A stretch of DNA of 64,000 bases from Galbibacter sp038433465. GTDB taxonomy: Bacteria; Bacteroidota; Bacteroidia; Flavobacteriales; Flavobacteriaceae. A model generated the notes under the pieces. It saw nothing but the letters and a program-made list of their open reading frames with translations. It made no database searches and was not told the origin of the DNA. Positions 50,971 through 59,250 of this stretch are shown piece after piece. Made by a program: the position numbers and the translations under genes. The DNA is taken from NCBI RefSeq assembly GCF_038433465.1, contig NZ_JAESVF010000002.1:248001-312000 (forward strand), in the 5' to 3' direction. Position 1 is the stretch's first letter; every line of letters begins with the position of its first letter.

Positions 50971-51066
50971 ATCTTTCAACAAACAAGTAATAAATTTACT
51001 GTGAGATTTTATAAGAATGAATATATAGTGATTTGAGTTTAATCACTTATCACATTCTATAAATAA

Positions 51067-51107
51067 GAAAAGGCAGTTTAAAAGATAAACTTTTAAACTG
51101 CCTTTTT
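51067..51107. terminator. Bidirectional terminator upstream of purB 3' end
   Basis: Perfect 17-bp stem beginning AAAAGGCAGTTT and ending AAACTGCCTTTT (51067-51083, 51089-51105), 5-nt loop, A- and T-rich flanks. It serves purB on the minus strand and any read-through from the sigma operon. Confidence 0.92.
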
Positions 51108-51132
51108 GCTTGTTTGTGAGTTGTATTTTTAT

Positions 51133-52476
51133 TTAAATCCCAGTGTAATTACTAGGCGTAATAGCTTTTAATTCAGCTTTAATCGCATCAGAAACATCAA
51201 GAGTTTCGATAAACGTAGCGATAGATTCTTTATTAATCTTCTCGTTGGTACGTGTTAAACCCTTTAAAGCTTCATATGGATTTGGATAAGCTTCTCTTCT
51301 CAAAATCGTTTGTATTGCCTCAGCAACAACAGCCCAATTGTTTTCTAAATCAGCTTCAAACTTTGCGCTATTCAGCAATAATTTATTTAAACCTTTTAAA
51401 GTCGCTTGAAACGCAATTAAAGTATGTCCGAAAGGAACACCAACATTTCTCAACACCGTACTATCGGTTAAGTCGCGTTGTAATCTCGAAATTGGTAATT
51501 TAGCTGAAAGATGCTCAAAAATGGCATTGGCAATCCCTAAGTTTCCTTCAGAGTTTTCAAAATCGATAGGGTTTACTTTATGAGGCATTGCAGACGATCC
51601 AACTTCTCCTGCTTTAATTTTTTGCTTAAAGTAATCCATAGAAATATACGTCCAGATATCTCTGTTAAAATCAATCAAAATTGTATTGATACGTTTTAAA
51701 GCATCAAACAAAGAAGCCATATGGTCGTAATGTTCGATTTGTGTAGTAGGGAAGGAGTGACGAAGTTGTAAAGCTTCCTCTACAAACTTAGTTCCAAAAG
51801 CCTTCCAATTTATACTAGGGTATGCAACTTTATGTGCGTTGTAATTTCCAGTTGCTCCACCAAATTTTGCAGCAATTGGAATATTTTTTAATCCGTTGAA
51901 TTGCTCGTTTAAACGTACAACAAAAACTTCAATCTCTTTTCCTAAACGTGTTGGAGATGCAGGTTGTCCGTGGGTACGAGCCAACATTGGCACATCTTTC
52001 CACTCTTGTGCTAAATTGTTTAGTTTACTAATTATTTCTTCGTAAACTGGCAGGTAAACTTGCTCTAACGCCTCTTTTATAGAAAGCGGGATAGCAGTGT
52101 TGTTAATATCTTGAGATGTCAATCCGAAGTGGATAAACTCTTTGTATTGTTGAATTCCTAAACTGTCAAATTTTTCTTTGATGAAGTACTCAACAGCTTT
52201 TACATCGTGGTTGGTAACTTTTTCAATGTCTTTAATTGCTGCTGCATCAATAGGGGTAAAATTTGTATAAATAGCTCTTAATTCGGCATACAAATCTTTA
52301 TTGAAGTCTTTTAACTGCGGAAGAGGTACTTCGCAAAGCGCAATGAAATATTCAATTTCAATACGTACTCTGTACATTATAAGCGCTTCTTCAGAGAAAA
52401 AATCGGCTAATTTTTCGGTTTTATTTCGGTACCTTCCGTCAATCGGAGAAACAGCATTTAAGGGTGTTAGTTGCAT
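51133..52476 (-). CDS. purB: Adenylosuccinate lyase
   Basis: 447 residues; a fumarase/aspartase-superfamily tetramer catalysing two steps of purine synthesis (SAICAR to AICAR, adenylosuccinate to AMP). The signature SSAMPHKVNP is at 294-303, THGQPASPT near 168-176 and TSQDINNTA near 120-128. The N-terminus LNAVSPIDGRYRNKT is typical of the E. coli-like PurB class. It is downstream of a helical-repeat protein gene on the same strand (143-bp gap). Confidence 0.95.
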   Translation of the reverse strand: MQLTPLNAVSPIDGRYRNKTEKLADFFSEEALIMYRVRIEIEYFIALCEVPLPQLKDFNKDLYAELRAIYTNFTPIDAAAIKDIEKVTNHDVKAVEYFIKEKFDSLGIQQYKEFIHFGLTSQDINNTAIPLSIKEALEQVYLPVYEEIISKLNNLAQEWKDVPMLARTHGQPASPTRLGKEIEVFVVRLNEQFNGLKNIPIAAKFGGATGNYNAHKVAYPSINWKAFGTKFVEEALQLRHSFPTTQIEHYDHMASLFDALKRINTILIDFNRDIWTYISMDYFKQKIKAGEVGSSAMPHKVNPIDFENSEGNLGIANAIFEHLSAKLPISRLQRDLTDSTVLRNVGVPFGHTLIAFQATLKGLNKLLLNSAKFEADLENNWAVVAEAIQTILRREAYPNPYEALKGLTRTNEKINKESIATFIETLDVSDAIKAELKAITPSNYTGI

Positions 52477-52619
52477 GTCAATATTTTATGAAAATGCAAA
52501 TTTAATCTTCTCGGTTAAAAGGTTCAACTATTTTGCAGAAAACTTCTGCTGAAATGTATAAAGTTTGAAGAACTTACAATCTTTAAACCAATTAATTTTC
52601 AAATCTTTCGAGTTAGATT

Positions 52620-53174
52620 TTAAATCTTCTCCAAAATATGTCTTGCTCTTGCCTTGTAGGCGGCAGTGTGTTCGGAAATACCTCTCATGAGAATGGGTTT
52701 TAATTCGGGATAAATCCAATCAATTTTTTTTCCGAGGAGAAACAAATTTTGCATGCTGTATGCTTTGGTGGCCACTTTTACATCAGCAATAAGCCAATCA
52801 AAACAAACTTCGGTGAGTTTTTCTAAATTGTTCGTCGTAATAATATTAAGAGCGTTTTTATCCTGCTTAACAAAATACGATTCGCATAACAATTCGCATA
52901 CTTTTGCCATGGGGCGAATGGCTGAATCGTTGGTGAGTGTGGGGATATTATCTAAAAAATAATTTAACTGAGGAAACAAAATTTCTAAATTACTTTTGCA
53001 AACGAGTTCTGTAACCCAACAAGCTTTATGAGATATTTCTTTTTCTGCTGAAAAACATAACTTTAATAAATTAGAAAACTCCGCAGGATGCTCCAAAACA
53101 TAGTGCGCCACACGAGTACGTTCGTCTCGGAAACCGCTTACGTAAGAAAGTTTTTCAGTTAGAGTTGAATTCAA
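52620..53174 (-). CDS. Helical-repeat (HEAT-like) protein upstream of purB
   Basis: 184 residues, all-helical by pattern (RTRVAHYVLEHPAEFSNLLKLCF, KACWVTELVCKSNLEILFPQLNYFL, then SAIRPMAKVCELLCESYF, KATKAYSMQNLFLLGK; each pattern only), like HEAT/armadillo repeats. It starts with TTG at 53174; no in-frame ATG lies before residue ~90, so the TTG is preferred. I recall such proteins being found, and sometimes mislabelled as adenylosuccinate lyase, upstream of purB in flavobacteria, but nothing of the lyase fold is visible here. Function unknown. Confidence 0.72.
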   Translation of the reverse strand: MNSTLTEKLSYVSGFRDERTRVAHYVLEHPAEFSNLLKLCFSAEKEISHKACWVTELVCKSNLEILFPQLNYFLDNIPTLTNDSAIRPMAKVCELLCESYFVKQDKNALNIITTNNLEKLTEVCFDWLIADVKVATKAYSMQNLFLLGKKIDWIYPELKPILMRGISEHTAAYKARARHILEKI

Positions 53175-53234
53175 TTTATATTTCCTTAAATTTAGAAAAA
53201 TAAATATACCTACTTTATTTAAAAACTCTGTAAA

Positions 53235-53702
53235 ATGCTAAAGAAGTTATTGTTATTTATCTTGGTAATTATTGTTGTGATGCAGTTTTTTCCACCTGCC
53301 GAAAACACTTCTGATACAACCCCACCAACCGATTTGTTTAAGGTTGAAAAAGTGCCCGAAACCGTTGAGGCTACTTTGGTGACAGCATGTTACGATTGCC
53401 ATTCTAACAAAACCAATTATCCTTGGTACGCTTCTATTGAGCCGCTTTCGTATTGGTTGGCAAACCATATAGACGAAGGGAAAAAGCACTTGAATTTTTC
53501 GCAGTGGAATTCGTATTCGCCAAAGAAAAAGGCACACAAATTAGAAGAAATTTCGGAAGCGGTAACCGAAGGTTGGATGCCGTTAGATTCGTATACTTTG
53601 ATTCATAAAGAAGCAAAACTTACCGAAGCACAAAGTAAAGCTGTAGCCGATTGGGCGCAGATGCTTCACCTTAAATATCAGCTAAAAGATTTACCACAAT
53701 AG
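53235..53702 (+). CDS. Haem-binding domain protein (Haem_bd)
   Basis: 155 residues. An N-terminal hydrophobic helix (residues 4-20) acts as signal anchor, and the rest is periplasmic. The single CYDCH motif (CxxCH, ~52-56) is a c-type haem attachment site followed by SNKTNYPWYASIEPLSYWLANHI, the Haem_bd pattern, and a later Met/His-rich MLHLKY may supply the distal ligand. Probably a small mono-haem cytochrome. Its 3' end overlaps the convergent sirtuin gene by 32 bp. Confidence 0.85.
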   Translation: MLKKLLLFILVIIVVMQFFPPAENTSDTTPPTDLFKVEKVPETVEATLVTACYDCHSNKTNYPWYASIEPLSYWLANHIDEGKKHLNFSQWNSYSPKKKAHKLEEISEAVTEGWMPLDSYTLIHKEAKLTEAQSKAVADWAQMLHLKYQLKDLPQ

Positions 53703-54357
53703 GAAGTCCGACTGTCGCTTTCTCAGCAATAATTTTTAAACCATTGATGCTGTTTTCAGAAATATTGGGTTGCGGGTCGATAAAGAAAATAGGGGTGTTC
53801 GTTTTTTTATAATTAATAAGTCCAGCGGCAGGATATACTTGCATGGAAGTACCAACGACCATTAGAATATCTGCTTGCGATACAATTTCAATTGCAGTAT
53901 CAATAAGTGGAACCGCCTCTCCAAACCAAACTATATGCGGACGTAATTGGTGGTTGTGCTCACAAAAGTCGCCTATTTTAATGTCTTTTTTCCAATCGAA
54001 AACTAAGTTCTCATCAAAGGTGCTACGTGCTTTTAAAAGTTCGCCATGTAAATGGATAACGCGTGTACTTCCAGCACGCTCATGCAAATCGTCAACATTT
54101 TGTGTTACAATGGTAACTTCGTAATTTTTTTCAAGTTCGGCAATGGCATGGTGCGCAGTATTGGGTTTTACTTCCAATAATTGTTTTCTACGCTGATTGT
54201 AAAAATCGAGTACCAACGCCATATTATTTTCCCATCCCTGCGGAGAGGCAACCTCCATAACATCGTGTCCTTCCCACAATCCGTCGGCATCTCTAAAAGT
54301 ACTTATTCCGCTTTCTGCACTTATTCCAGCACCCGTTAAAACAACAATTTTTTTCAT
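53671..54357 (-). CDS. cobB: NAD-dependent protein deacylase, sirtuin (CobB-like)
   Basis: 228 residues. NAD-binding GAGISAESG (9-17) and FRDADGLW, the TQNVDDLHERAG loop and catalytic His104 in HLHGE are intact. Tyr53 and Arg56 (FYNQRR) match the Tyr-x-x-Arg pair that lets SIRT5/CobB-type enzymes take succinyl- or malonyl-lysine. The zinc-binding Cys tetrad expected between ~110 and 140 is missing, with one Cys left (DFCEHNHQ). Removes acyl groups from lysine using NAD+, cytosol. Convergent overlap with the haem-binding gene. Confidence 0.9.
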   Translation of the reverse strand: MKKIVVLTGAGISAESGISTFRDADGLWEGHDVMEVASPQGWENNMALVLDFYNQRRKQLLEVKPNTAHHAIAELEKNYEVTIVTQNVDDLHERAGSTRVIHLHGELLKARSTFDENLVFDWKKDIKIGDFCEHNHQLRPHIVWFGEAVPLIDTAIEIVSQADILMVVGTSMQVYPAAGLINYKKTNTPIFFIDPQPNISENSINGLKIIAEKATVGLPIVVNLLADI

Positions 54358-54463
54358 CTATTTATTTTCGTGTTTTGAAGGTATAACTTTCTTCGGAAAG
54401 AATCAACTTTGTTGTTGTCGATTTTTTGATTTTACCGCATAAAATTGGAATCGAAAAGATTGT

Positions 54464-54471
54464 TAAATTTG
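54464..54471 (+). promoter_or_regulatory. -7 element that supports the trmH start
   Basis: TAAATTTG fits TAnnTTTG. Transcription starting about 6 bp later would exclude the upstream in-frame TTG at 54426 and leave ATG 54489 with a leader of ~12 nt. Confidence 0.5.
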
Positions 54472-54488
54472 TGATTATTTTCATTACA

Positions 54489-55136
54489 ATGTCAGCAGAA
54501 TTATTAGCATACTTAGAAGAGTTTATAACAGAAGAAAGGAAACAACGCTTTTTAGAAATATTACAGCAACGCACCAATCATTTTACCGTTGCTTTAGAAG
54601 ATGTTTACCAAATGCACAACACCAGTGCGGTGATACGAAGTTGCGATGTTTTCGGGATTCAGAGTGCCCATATTATCGAGCAGAAATTCGGTAAGCGAAT
54701 TGATAAAAATATTGCTATGGGGTCTCAAAAATGGGTAGATGTACATCGATATCAAGATGCTACTTCGTGTATTAAATCTTTACGTGAAAAAGGTTACAAA
54801 ATAATAGCAACTACGCCGCATAACGATGCGAGTATGTTGGAAGATTTTGACATTAATGAGAAGTCGGCTATTTTCTTCGGAACCGAAAAAAGTGGTTTGT
54901 CTTCAGAAATAATGCGTCAAGCCGATGGCTATTTGAAAATTCCGATGTATGGCTTTACCGAGAGTTTAAATATATCTGTTTCCGCAGCAATTATCCTTCA
55001 AAATTTAAGTTCAAAACTGAGAGCTTCAACGATTAACTGGCAACTTTCTTCCGAAGAAATATTTGAAAAACGTATCGATTGGTCCAAAAAATCTATCAGA
55101 AGTATCGATGATGTATTACAAAGATTTGAACAGTAA
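54489..55136 (+). CDS. trmH: tRNA (guanosine-18-2'-O)-methyltransferase, SpoU family
   Basis: 215 residues from ATG at 54489 (MSAELLAYLEEF); the open frame begins 21 codons earlier at a TTG. The SPOUT motifs are visible: NTSAVIRSCDVFGIQ (motif 1, ~35-48), FFGTEKSGLS (motif 2, ~132-141) and ESLNISVSAAIIL (motif 3, ~162-174), which form the knotted SAM site. It adds a 2'-O-methyl group to G18 in the tRNA D-loop. Close to E. coli TrmH in length and motif order. Its 3' end faces the peptidase-like gene at 55143 with a 6-bp gap. Confidence 0.88.
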   Translation: MSAELLAYLEEFITEERKQRFLEILQQRTNHFTVALEDVYQMHNTSAVIRSCDVFGIQSAHIIEQKFGKRIDKNIAMGSQKWVDVHRYQDATSCIKSLREKGYKIIATTPHNDASMLEDFDINEKSAIFFGTEKSGLSSEIMRQADGYLKIPMYGFTESLNISVSAAIILQNLSSKLRASTINWQLSSEEIFEKRIDWSKKSIRSIDDVLQRFEQ

Positions 55137-55142
55137 AACGTA

Positions 55143-55919
55143 TTAATTCCCTCGGTTTAAAACTTTGTATTCTTCGTAGCAATTACTAATGGCATCGAGA
55201 ATTTGAAGATCGTTGGCAGTTTCAATAAAACTATCGGAATAATTACAGTTAATCAAGATTTCTTGAATTTCTTGTTTGTCTACCTGTAAAAGTGCCATGA
55301 GGGTTTCTCGATCGTATTTTTCCGACAATAAGTTTCTAATTTTATCGTCATCTTGCATTTTTCTCAGTTTGCGCATTTGCGCAGGTTTCTTTCCGAAGAG
55401 ATTATGCAGAAAATCGGCTGGGTTAAAAATAGAACCCATTATTTTAGAGAATGCGTTTGGATTTCTACTACCAGCTTCGTAACCAACATTCAATCCAGAA
55501 ATACTGTACCGTGCTGCCTGATTAATCGGTAAATTTTTAGAGTCGATTTCTAAATATCCAGTAAGTTGAAAAGGTCTAACAACCACTTCTTCGAGTGCGA
55601 GTGCCAGTTCTGTTAATCCAACTTTTGTATTTTGAAACTTAAGCATATCATTGGTAACACGTACTTTGATGGATTTAAACCCGATGTACGAAAAGTAAAG
55701 TGTATCGTTTACACGCGCAGGAATGATAAAATCTCCGTTGTCGTCGGAAACCGTACCGATAACTTGATTTAAGTTTAACACGTGCACATTTGCAAGTGCC
55801 GAATCGTCGGCAGAGTTTACAACAGAGGCTTTAAGCTCTTCGCCACTGTGTTGGGCAAAAGTGATGCTAAAGGTGAAAAGGGTAATTATTAATAGAAATT
55901 TTTTCATTACTTCAAACAT
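55143..55919 (-). CDS. Carboxypeptidase-D-regulatory-like domain protein, secreted
   Basis: 258 residues; start at 55919 or at ATG 55907, which gives a cleaner signal peptide (MKKFLLIITLFTFSITFAQ). A CarbopepD_reg-like/beta-sandwich domain (~30-115: LKASVVNSADDSALANVHVLN, GTVSDDNGDFII, DTLYFSYIGFKSIKV; pattern) leads to EEVVVRPFQLTGYL, as in SusC plug extensions but without a barrel. The C-terminal half is helical and charged, with no family I recognise. Widespread in Bacteroidota; probably outer-membrane associated. Confidence 0.78.
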   Translation of the reverse strand: MFEVMKKFLLIITLFTFSITFAQHSGEELKASVVNSADDSALANVHVLNLNQVIGTVSDDNGDFIIPARVNDTLYFSYIGFKSIKVRVTNDMLKFQNTKVGLTELALALEEVVVRPFQLTGYLEIDSKNLPINQAARYSISGLNVGYEAGSRNPNAFSKIMGSIFNPADFLHNLFGKKPAQMRKLRKMQDDDKIRNLLSEKYDRETLMALLQVDKQEIQEILINCNYSDSFIETANDLQILDAISNCYEEYKVLNRGN

Positions 55920-56046
55920 ACTAAAAAAGTAAGCTGATGCCTAAAGAATGTGATGAGTTTATATAGATATATAGTTGAAATCACAATAGACCAACAGTTC
56001 GTTACATAGTTATTATTCGGTGCTAAAAGTAATAAACAAAACAAAA

Positions 56047-56070
56047 AAATGCGCCCTAAGGCGCATTTTT
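56047..56070. terminator. Terminator of DEAD-box helicase gene
   Basis: AAATGCGCC (56047-56055) / GGCGCATTT (56060-56068), CTAA loop, A-run before and T-run after. It lies 14 bp after the helicase stop on the minus strand. Confidence 0.88.
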
Positions 56071-56083
56071 AATTTATAATTAA

Positions 56084-57868
56084 CTAAAATCTCTTTTTAG
56101 ATCTTCGGTTTCCGCCGCCGCCATTTCGACCGCCGCTATTGTTTCCTTTTCCGCTTTTCTTACCAAAACGTTTTTCTCCAAATCCTTTTGACGAGTTATC
56201 GCTACGACGACTTCTTTTTCTGTCACCGCCACCACCGCCACCAGAGCGGTTTTTACGACCTCGACCGTTGTCTCTAGAGTTTTTAGAAACTTCAACATTA
56301 ATAAAACGTCCGTCTAGTTTAAAGTCATTAAAAAATGCTAAAACAGCATCGGTATGTTGCGCATCGGTATTAAAGAATGAAAAACTTTCTTTAACATCAA
56401 CTTTAAAGATATCGTCTTGTCCGAACTGAAGTTGTTCTTTTAAGAAATCTTTTAAAGTCATCCAATCGTAACCATCGCGAGAACCAACATTAATAAAGTA
56501 ACGTACTTTTCCTTCTGAAGAATAATCTTGGTCTTTTGCATTTGCAGAAACGTTAAGATCGCCTGCTTTTTTGTAGTATTCGGCAAATCGACCAAATTCA
56601 ACAGAAACCATTTTCTTGATTAATTCTTCACGATCAAGACCTTCTAATACGTCGTTAATAGCAGGAAGGTAGCTTTCTACTTCTTTATTAATTTCGGTAT
56701 TTTTAATTTTACTAGCGAGGTGGTATAACTGAATTTCGCAAATTTCTTCAGCACTTGGAATTTTCTTTGGTTCAAATTTTTGCTGAATAATTCGTTCGAT
56801 TGCACCAATTTTACGCAATTCGCTTTTGGTAATAATTACCATTGAAGTACCAGATTTTCCTGCTCTACCTGTTCTACCACTACGGTGAGTATAGGTTTCG
56901 ATTTCGTCTGGAAGTTGGTAATTAATAACGTGTGTAACATCGTCTACATCAATCCCTCTTGCTGCAACATCGGTAGCTACAAGCATTTGGATTTGATTGT
57001 TTCTGAATGATTTCATAACCATATCACGTTGATTCTGACTCAAATCTCCGTGAAGTGCTCCCGCATTGTACCCATCTTCGATAAGTTTTTCTGCAATTTT
57101 TTGCGTGTCGCGTTTTGTTCTACAGAAAATTACCGAGAAAATATCTGGGTTGGTATCGGCTAAGCGTTTTAAAGCAAGGTAACGATCTCTTCCGCTAACA
57201 ACATAGTACTCGTGTTGTACATTGTTGTTTGCTGCGTTTTTTGTTCCCACAGTAACTTCTTGTGGGTTTTTCATGAATTTTTTAGCAATAGTTGCTACCT
57301 CTTTTGGCATGGTAGCCGAGAAAAGCCATGTGCTTTTTCCTTTTGGACTATGCGATAAGATTTCGTTGATATCTTCATAAAAGCCCATGTTTAACATTTC
57401 GTCTGCTTCATCAAGTACACAGTACTCAATTTTAGAAATGTCAACCATATTACGGCTTATCATGTCTTTCATTCTACCAGGAGTAGCTACAACAATTTGT
57501 GCTCCTCTTTTTACTTGTTTCGCTTGTTCGGTAATGCTAGCACCACCATAAATTGCCACAACATTTAGGTTTGGCAAATATTTGGAATACAACTTTAATT
57601 CATTAGCAATTTGTAAACAAAGCTCACGCGTTGGCGACAAAATAAGTCCTTGTGTAGTTCTGCTGTTTACATCAATTTTCTGAATCATAGGAAACCCGAA
57701 TGCAGCTGTTTTTCCCGTACCAGTCTGTGCCAAAGCTACCATATCGGTATTGTTGGCTAGTAGGACCGGAATAGCTTTCTCTTGTACCTCAGAAGGTGTT
57801 TCAAAGCCCATGTCGGTAATGGCTTTTAACAGCTGTTCGTTCAGTCCTAATTGTTCAAATTTATTCAT
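56084..57868 (-). CDS. DEAD-box RNA helicase with DbpA-like RNA-binding domain and RGG-type tail
   Basis: 594 residues. Helicase core motifs: AQTGTGKT (47-54), DEAD (153-156), SAT (184-186), HRSGRTGR (328-335). After the core (~380) a linker and a DbpA-type RNA-binding domain (~470-550: YFINVGSRDGYDW, IFKVDVKESFSFF, FINVEVSK) follow. The last ~45 residues are Gly/Arg/Ser-rich (NRSGGGGGGDRKR, GGRNGGGGNRRSKKRF), an RGG-like tail that can bind RNA and favour condensates. Similar to CsdA/DeaD cold-shock helicases in ribosome assembly and RNA turnover. Monocistronic, own terminator. Confidence 0.93.
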   Translation of the reverse strand: MNKFEQLGLNEQLLKAITDMGFETPSEVQEKAIPVLLANNTDMVALAQTGTGKTAAFGFPMIQKIDVNSRTTQGLILSPTRELCLQIANELKLYSKYLPNLNVVAIYGGASITEQAKQVKRGAQIVVATPGRMKDMISRNMVDISKIEYCVLDEADEMLNMGFYEDINEILSHSPKGKSTWLFSATMPKEVATIAKKFMKNPQEVTVGTKNAANNNVQHEYYVVSGRDRYLALKRLADTNPDIFSVIFCRTKRDTQKIAEKLIEDGYNAGALHGDLSQNQRDMVMKSFRNNQIQMLVATDVAARGIDVDDVTHVINYQLPDEIETYTHRSGRTGRAGKSGTSMVIITKSELRKIGAIERIIQQKFEPKKIPSAEEICEIQLYHLASKIKNTEINKEVESYLPAINDVLEGLDREELIKKMVSVEFGRFAEYYKKAGDLNVSANAKDQDYSSEGKVRYFINVGSRDGYDWMTLKDFLKEQLQFGQDDIFKVDVKESFSFFNTDAQHTDAVLAFFNDFKLDGRFINVEVSKNSRDNGRGRKNRSGGGGGGDRKRSRRSDNSSKGFGEKRFGKKSGKGNNSGGRNGGGGNRRSKKRF

Positions 57869-58088
57869 ATATGTATTTAAAAATAAGGGCGCAAAGGTAT
57901 GTTTATTAATCGAGACTACAGTGTATATCTCAATAAATATTTTTGTTCTTTTGTGTTGATAATGAGGTTTTTACTTTCTTTTTCTTGAAGAAAGAGCGCT
58001 TCTGGCTGTTAAAAAGCATTATTATATGTTAGGTTGTTGTTTAAAAACCAACAAAAATGCTCGTTTTATGCGGATACCGTAATTGCCT

Positions 58089-58580
58089 TTAAATTTCTTT
58101 TTGATAAGCTACAACGTCTAGTATTTTTCCAAATTTCTCACCTACATTTTTAAAGTTGGCACACTCAAAATAGCCACATTTTTGAAACAGAGAAATACTA
58201 CCAGTATTATCGCCAGTTATGATTCCGAGTAAGTTTTTTATACCGTTTACCCTAGCTTTTTCTTCTAAGAAGTAAAGCGACTTTTTCCCGATGCCTTTTC
58301 CACCAAATCCATCTTTTAAATAAATAGTAACTTCGGCGGTACGGTTGTAGGCTTGTCGCTTTTTAAAATGTGTTGTAAAACAGTAACCAGCCAGTTCATC
58401 ATCAGCATAAATAAGAAAGGAATGATATAAATGATGATTAAAATACAGAAGCTCTTTTAGTTCTTCAAGAGAAATAGGTTCTGTATGAAAAGTAGCAGTA
58501 GAATTGGCAATATACCAATCGTAAATACCTTTTACTTTGGGTAAGTCGGTTTCTTGAATGGGTGTAAATTCGAGTTTCAT
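58089..58580 (-). CDS. GNAT family N-acetyltransferase (phosphinothricin-acetyltransferase-like)
   Basis: 163 residues. Pattern of the Pat/YncA-like branch: IYDWYIANSTATFHTEP near 19-35, RTAEVTIYLKDGFGGKGIGKK (pattern; acetyl-CoA pyrophosphate loop Q/RxxGxG/A as GFGGKGIGK) near 80-100, and NTGSISLFQKCGYFECANF near 122-140. Transfers acetyl from acetyl-CoA to an amine; the substrate (amino acid, antibiotic or metabolite) is not known. It lies 8 bp downstream of rdgB and is likely co-transcribed. The 220-bp gap 57869-58088 contains nothing that I recognise. Confidence 0.85.
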   Translation of the reverse strand: MKLEFTPIQETDLPKVKGIYDWYIANSTATFHTEPISLEELKELLYFNHHLYHSFLIYADDELAGYCFTTHFKKRQAYNRTAEVTIYLKDGFGGKGIGKKSLYFLEEKARVNGIKNLLGIITGDNTGSISLFQKCGYFECANFKNVGEKFGKILDVVAYQKEI

Positions 58581-58588
58581 GTGGTTGA

Positions 58589-59167
58589 TTATGGCTTGAT
58601 TTTTAAATAGTCAATAAGCTGTTTCATTGCTAAAGCTCGGTGGCTAACTTTGTTTTTTTCTTCGGAAGAAATTTCGGCGAAGGTTTGTTGATATCCTTCT
58701 GCTTGAAAAACAGGATCGTAGCCAAACCCGTTTTCTCCCTTTTTGTCTTTTGTGATTGTACCGTTTATAATACCATTAAAAATTATTTTCTCATGTGTTG
58801 TACGTAGGGCGATAACCGTTTTAAATCGGGCATTTCGGTTGTCTTTATCTTTTAATTCTTCGAGCAACTTTTGCATGTTGTCTTCAGCACTTTTTTGCAA
58901 GCCAGCATACCGAGCCGAGTACACCCCAGGCGCGCCATCTAAACTTTCAACTTCCAAGCCAGTATCATCTGCAAAACAATTAACTTGATAATTTTCAAAT
59001 ACATAATTAGCTTTAATTGCAGCATTTTCTTCAATGGTAGCTCCGTTTTCTTCAATTTCTTCGAAACATCCAATGTCTTCAAGACTCAATAACTCGATAT
59101 GTTTTGGTATGATAGCTTGAACTTCGCGTAATTTATTTTTATTGTGGGTTGCAAATACGAGTTTCAT
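58589..59167 (-). CDS. rdgB: Non-canonical purine NTP pyrophosphatase (XTP/dITP diphosphatase)
   Basis: 192 residues, the usual length. FATHNKNKLREVQ (4-16), FADDTGLEVESLDGAPGVYSARYAG (about 63-88, pattern), NGFGYDPVF near 147 and the ending KVSHRALAMKQL are HAM1/RdgB motifs; the two substrate-binding Asp and Lys residues are present. It hydrolyses XTP, ITP and dITP to monophosphates and cleans the nucleotide pool. First gene of a two-gene unit with the GNAT gene; divergent from the BamA-like gene at 59251. Confidence 0.93.
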   Translation of the reverse strand: MKLVFATHNKNKLREVQAIIPKHIELLSLEDIGCFEEIEENGATIEENAAIKANYVFENYQVNCFADDTGLEVESLDGAPGVYSARYAGLQKSAEDNMQKLLEELKDKDNRNARFKTVIALRTTHEKIIFNGIINGTITKDKKGENGFGYDPVFQAEGYQQTFAEISSEEKNKVSHRALAMKQLIDYLKIKP

Positions 59168-59250
59168 TTAAAATTGTATAAGAATTAATTTACTTTATGT
59201 CGTTTTTTGGTTGTATATTTATTTCTGAAAAAATCAAACAACGTTTATAG

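Noticed and set aside
50815..51036. 73-codon open frame across the second repeat copy
   Set aside because: The homologous copy at 17776-17949 has in-frame stops and a 1-bp shift; the conserved signal is base pairing, not protein.
54426..54488. N-terminal extension of TrmH from TTG at 54426
   Set aside because: A -7 promoter element lies inside the extension, and the family N-terminus matches the ATG at 54489.
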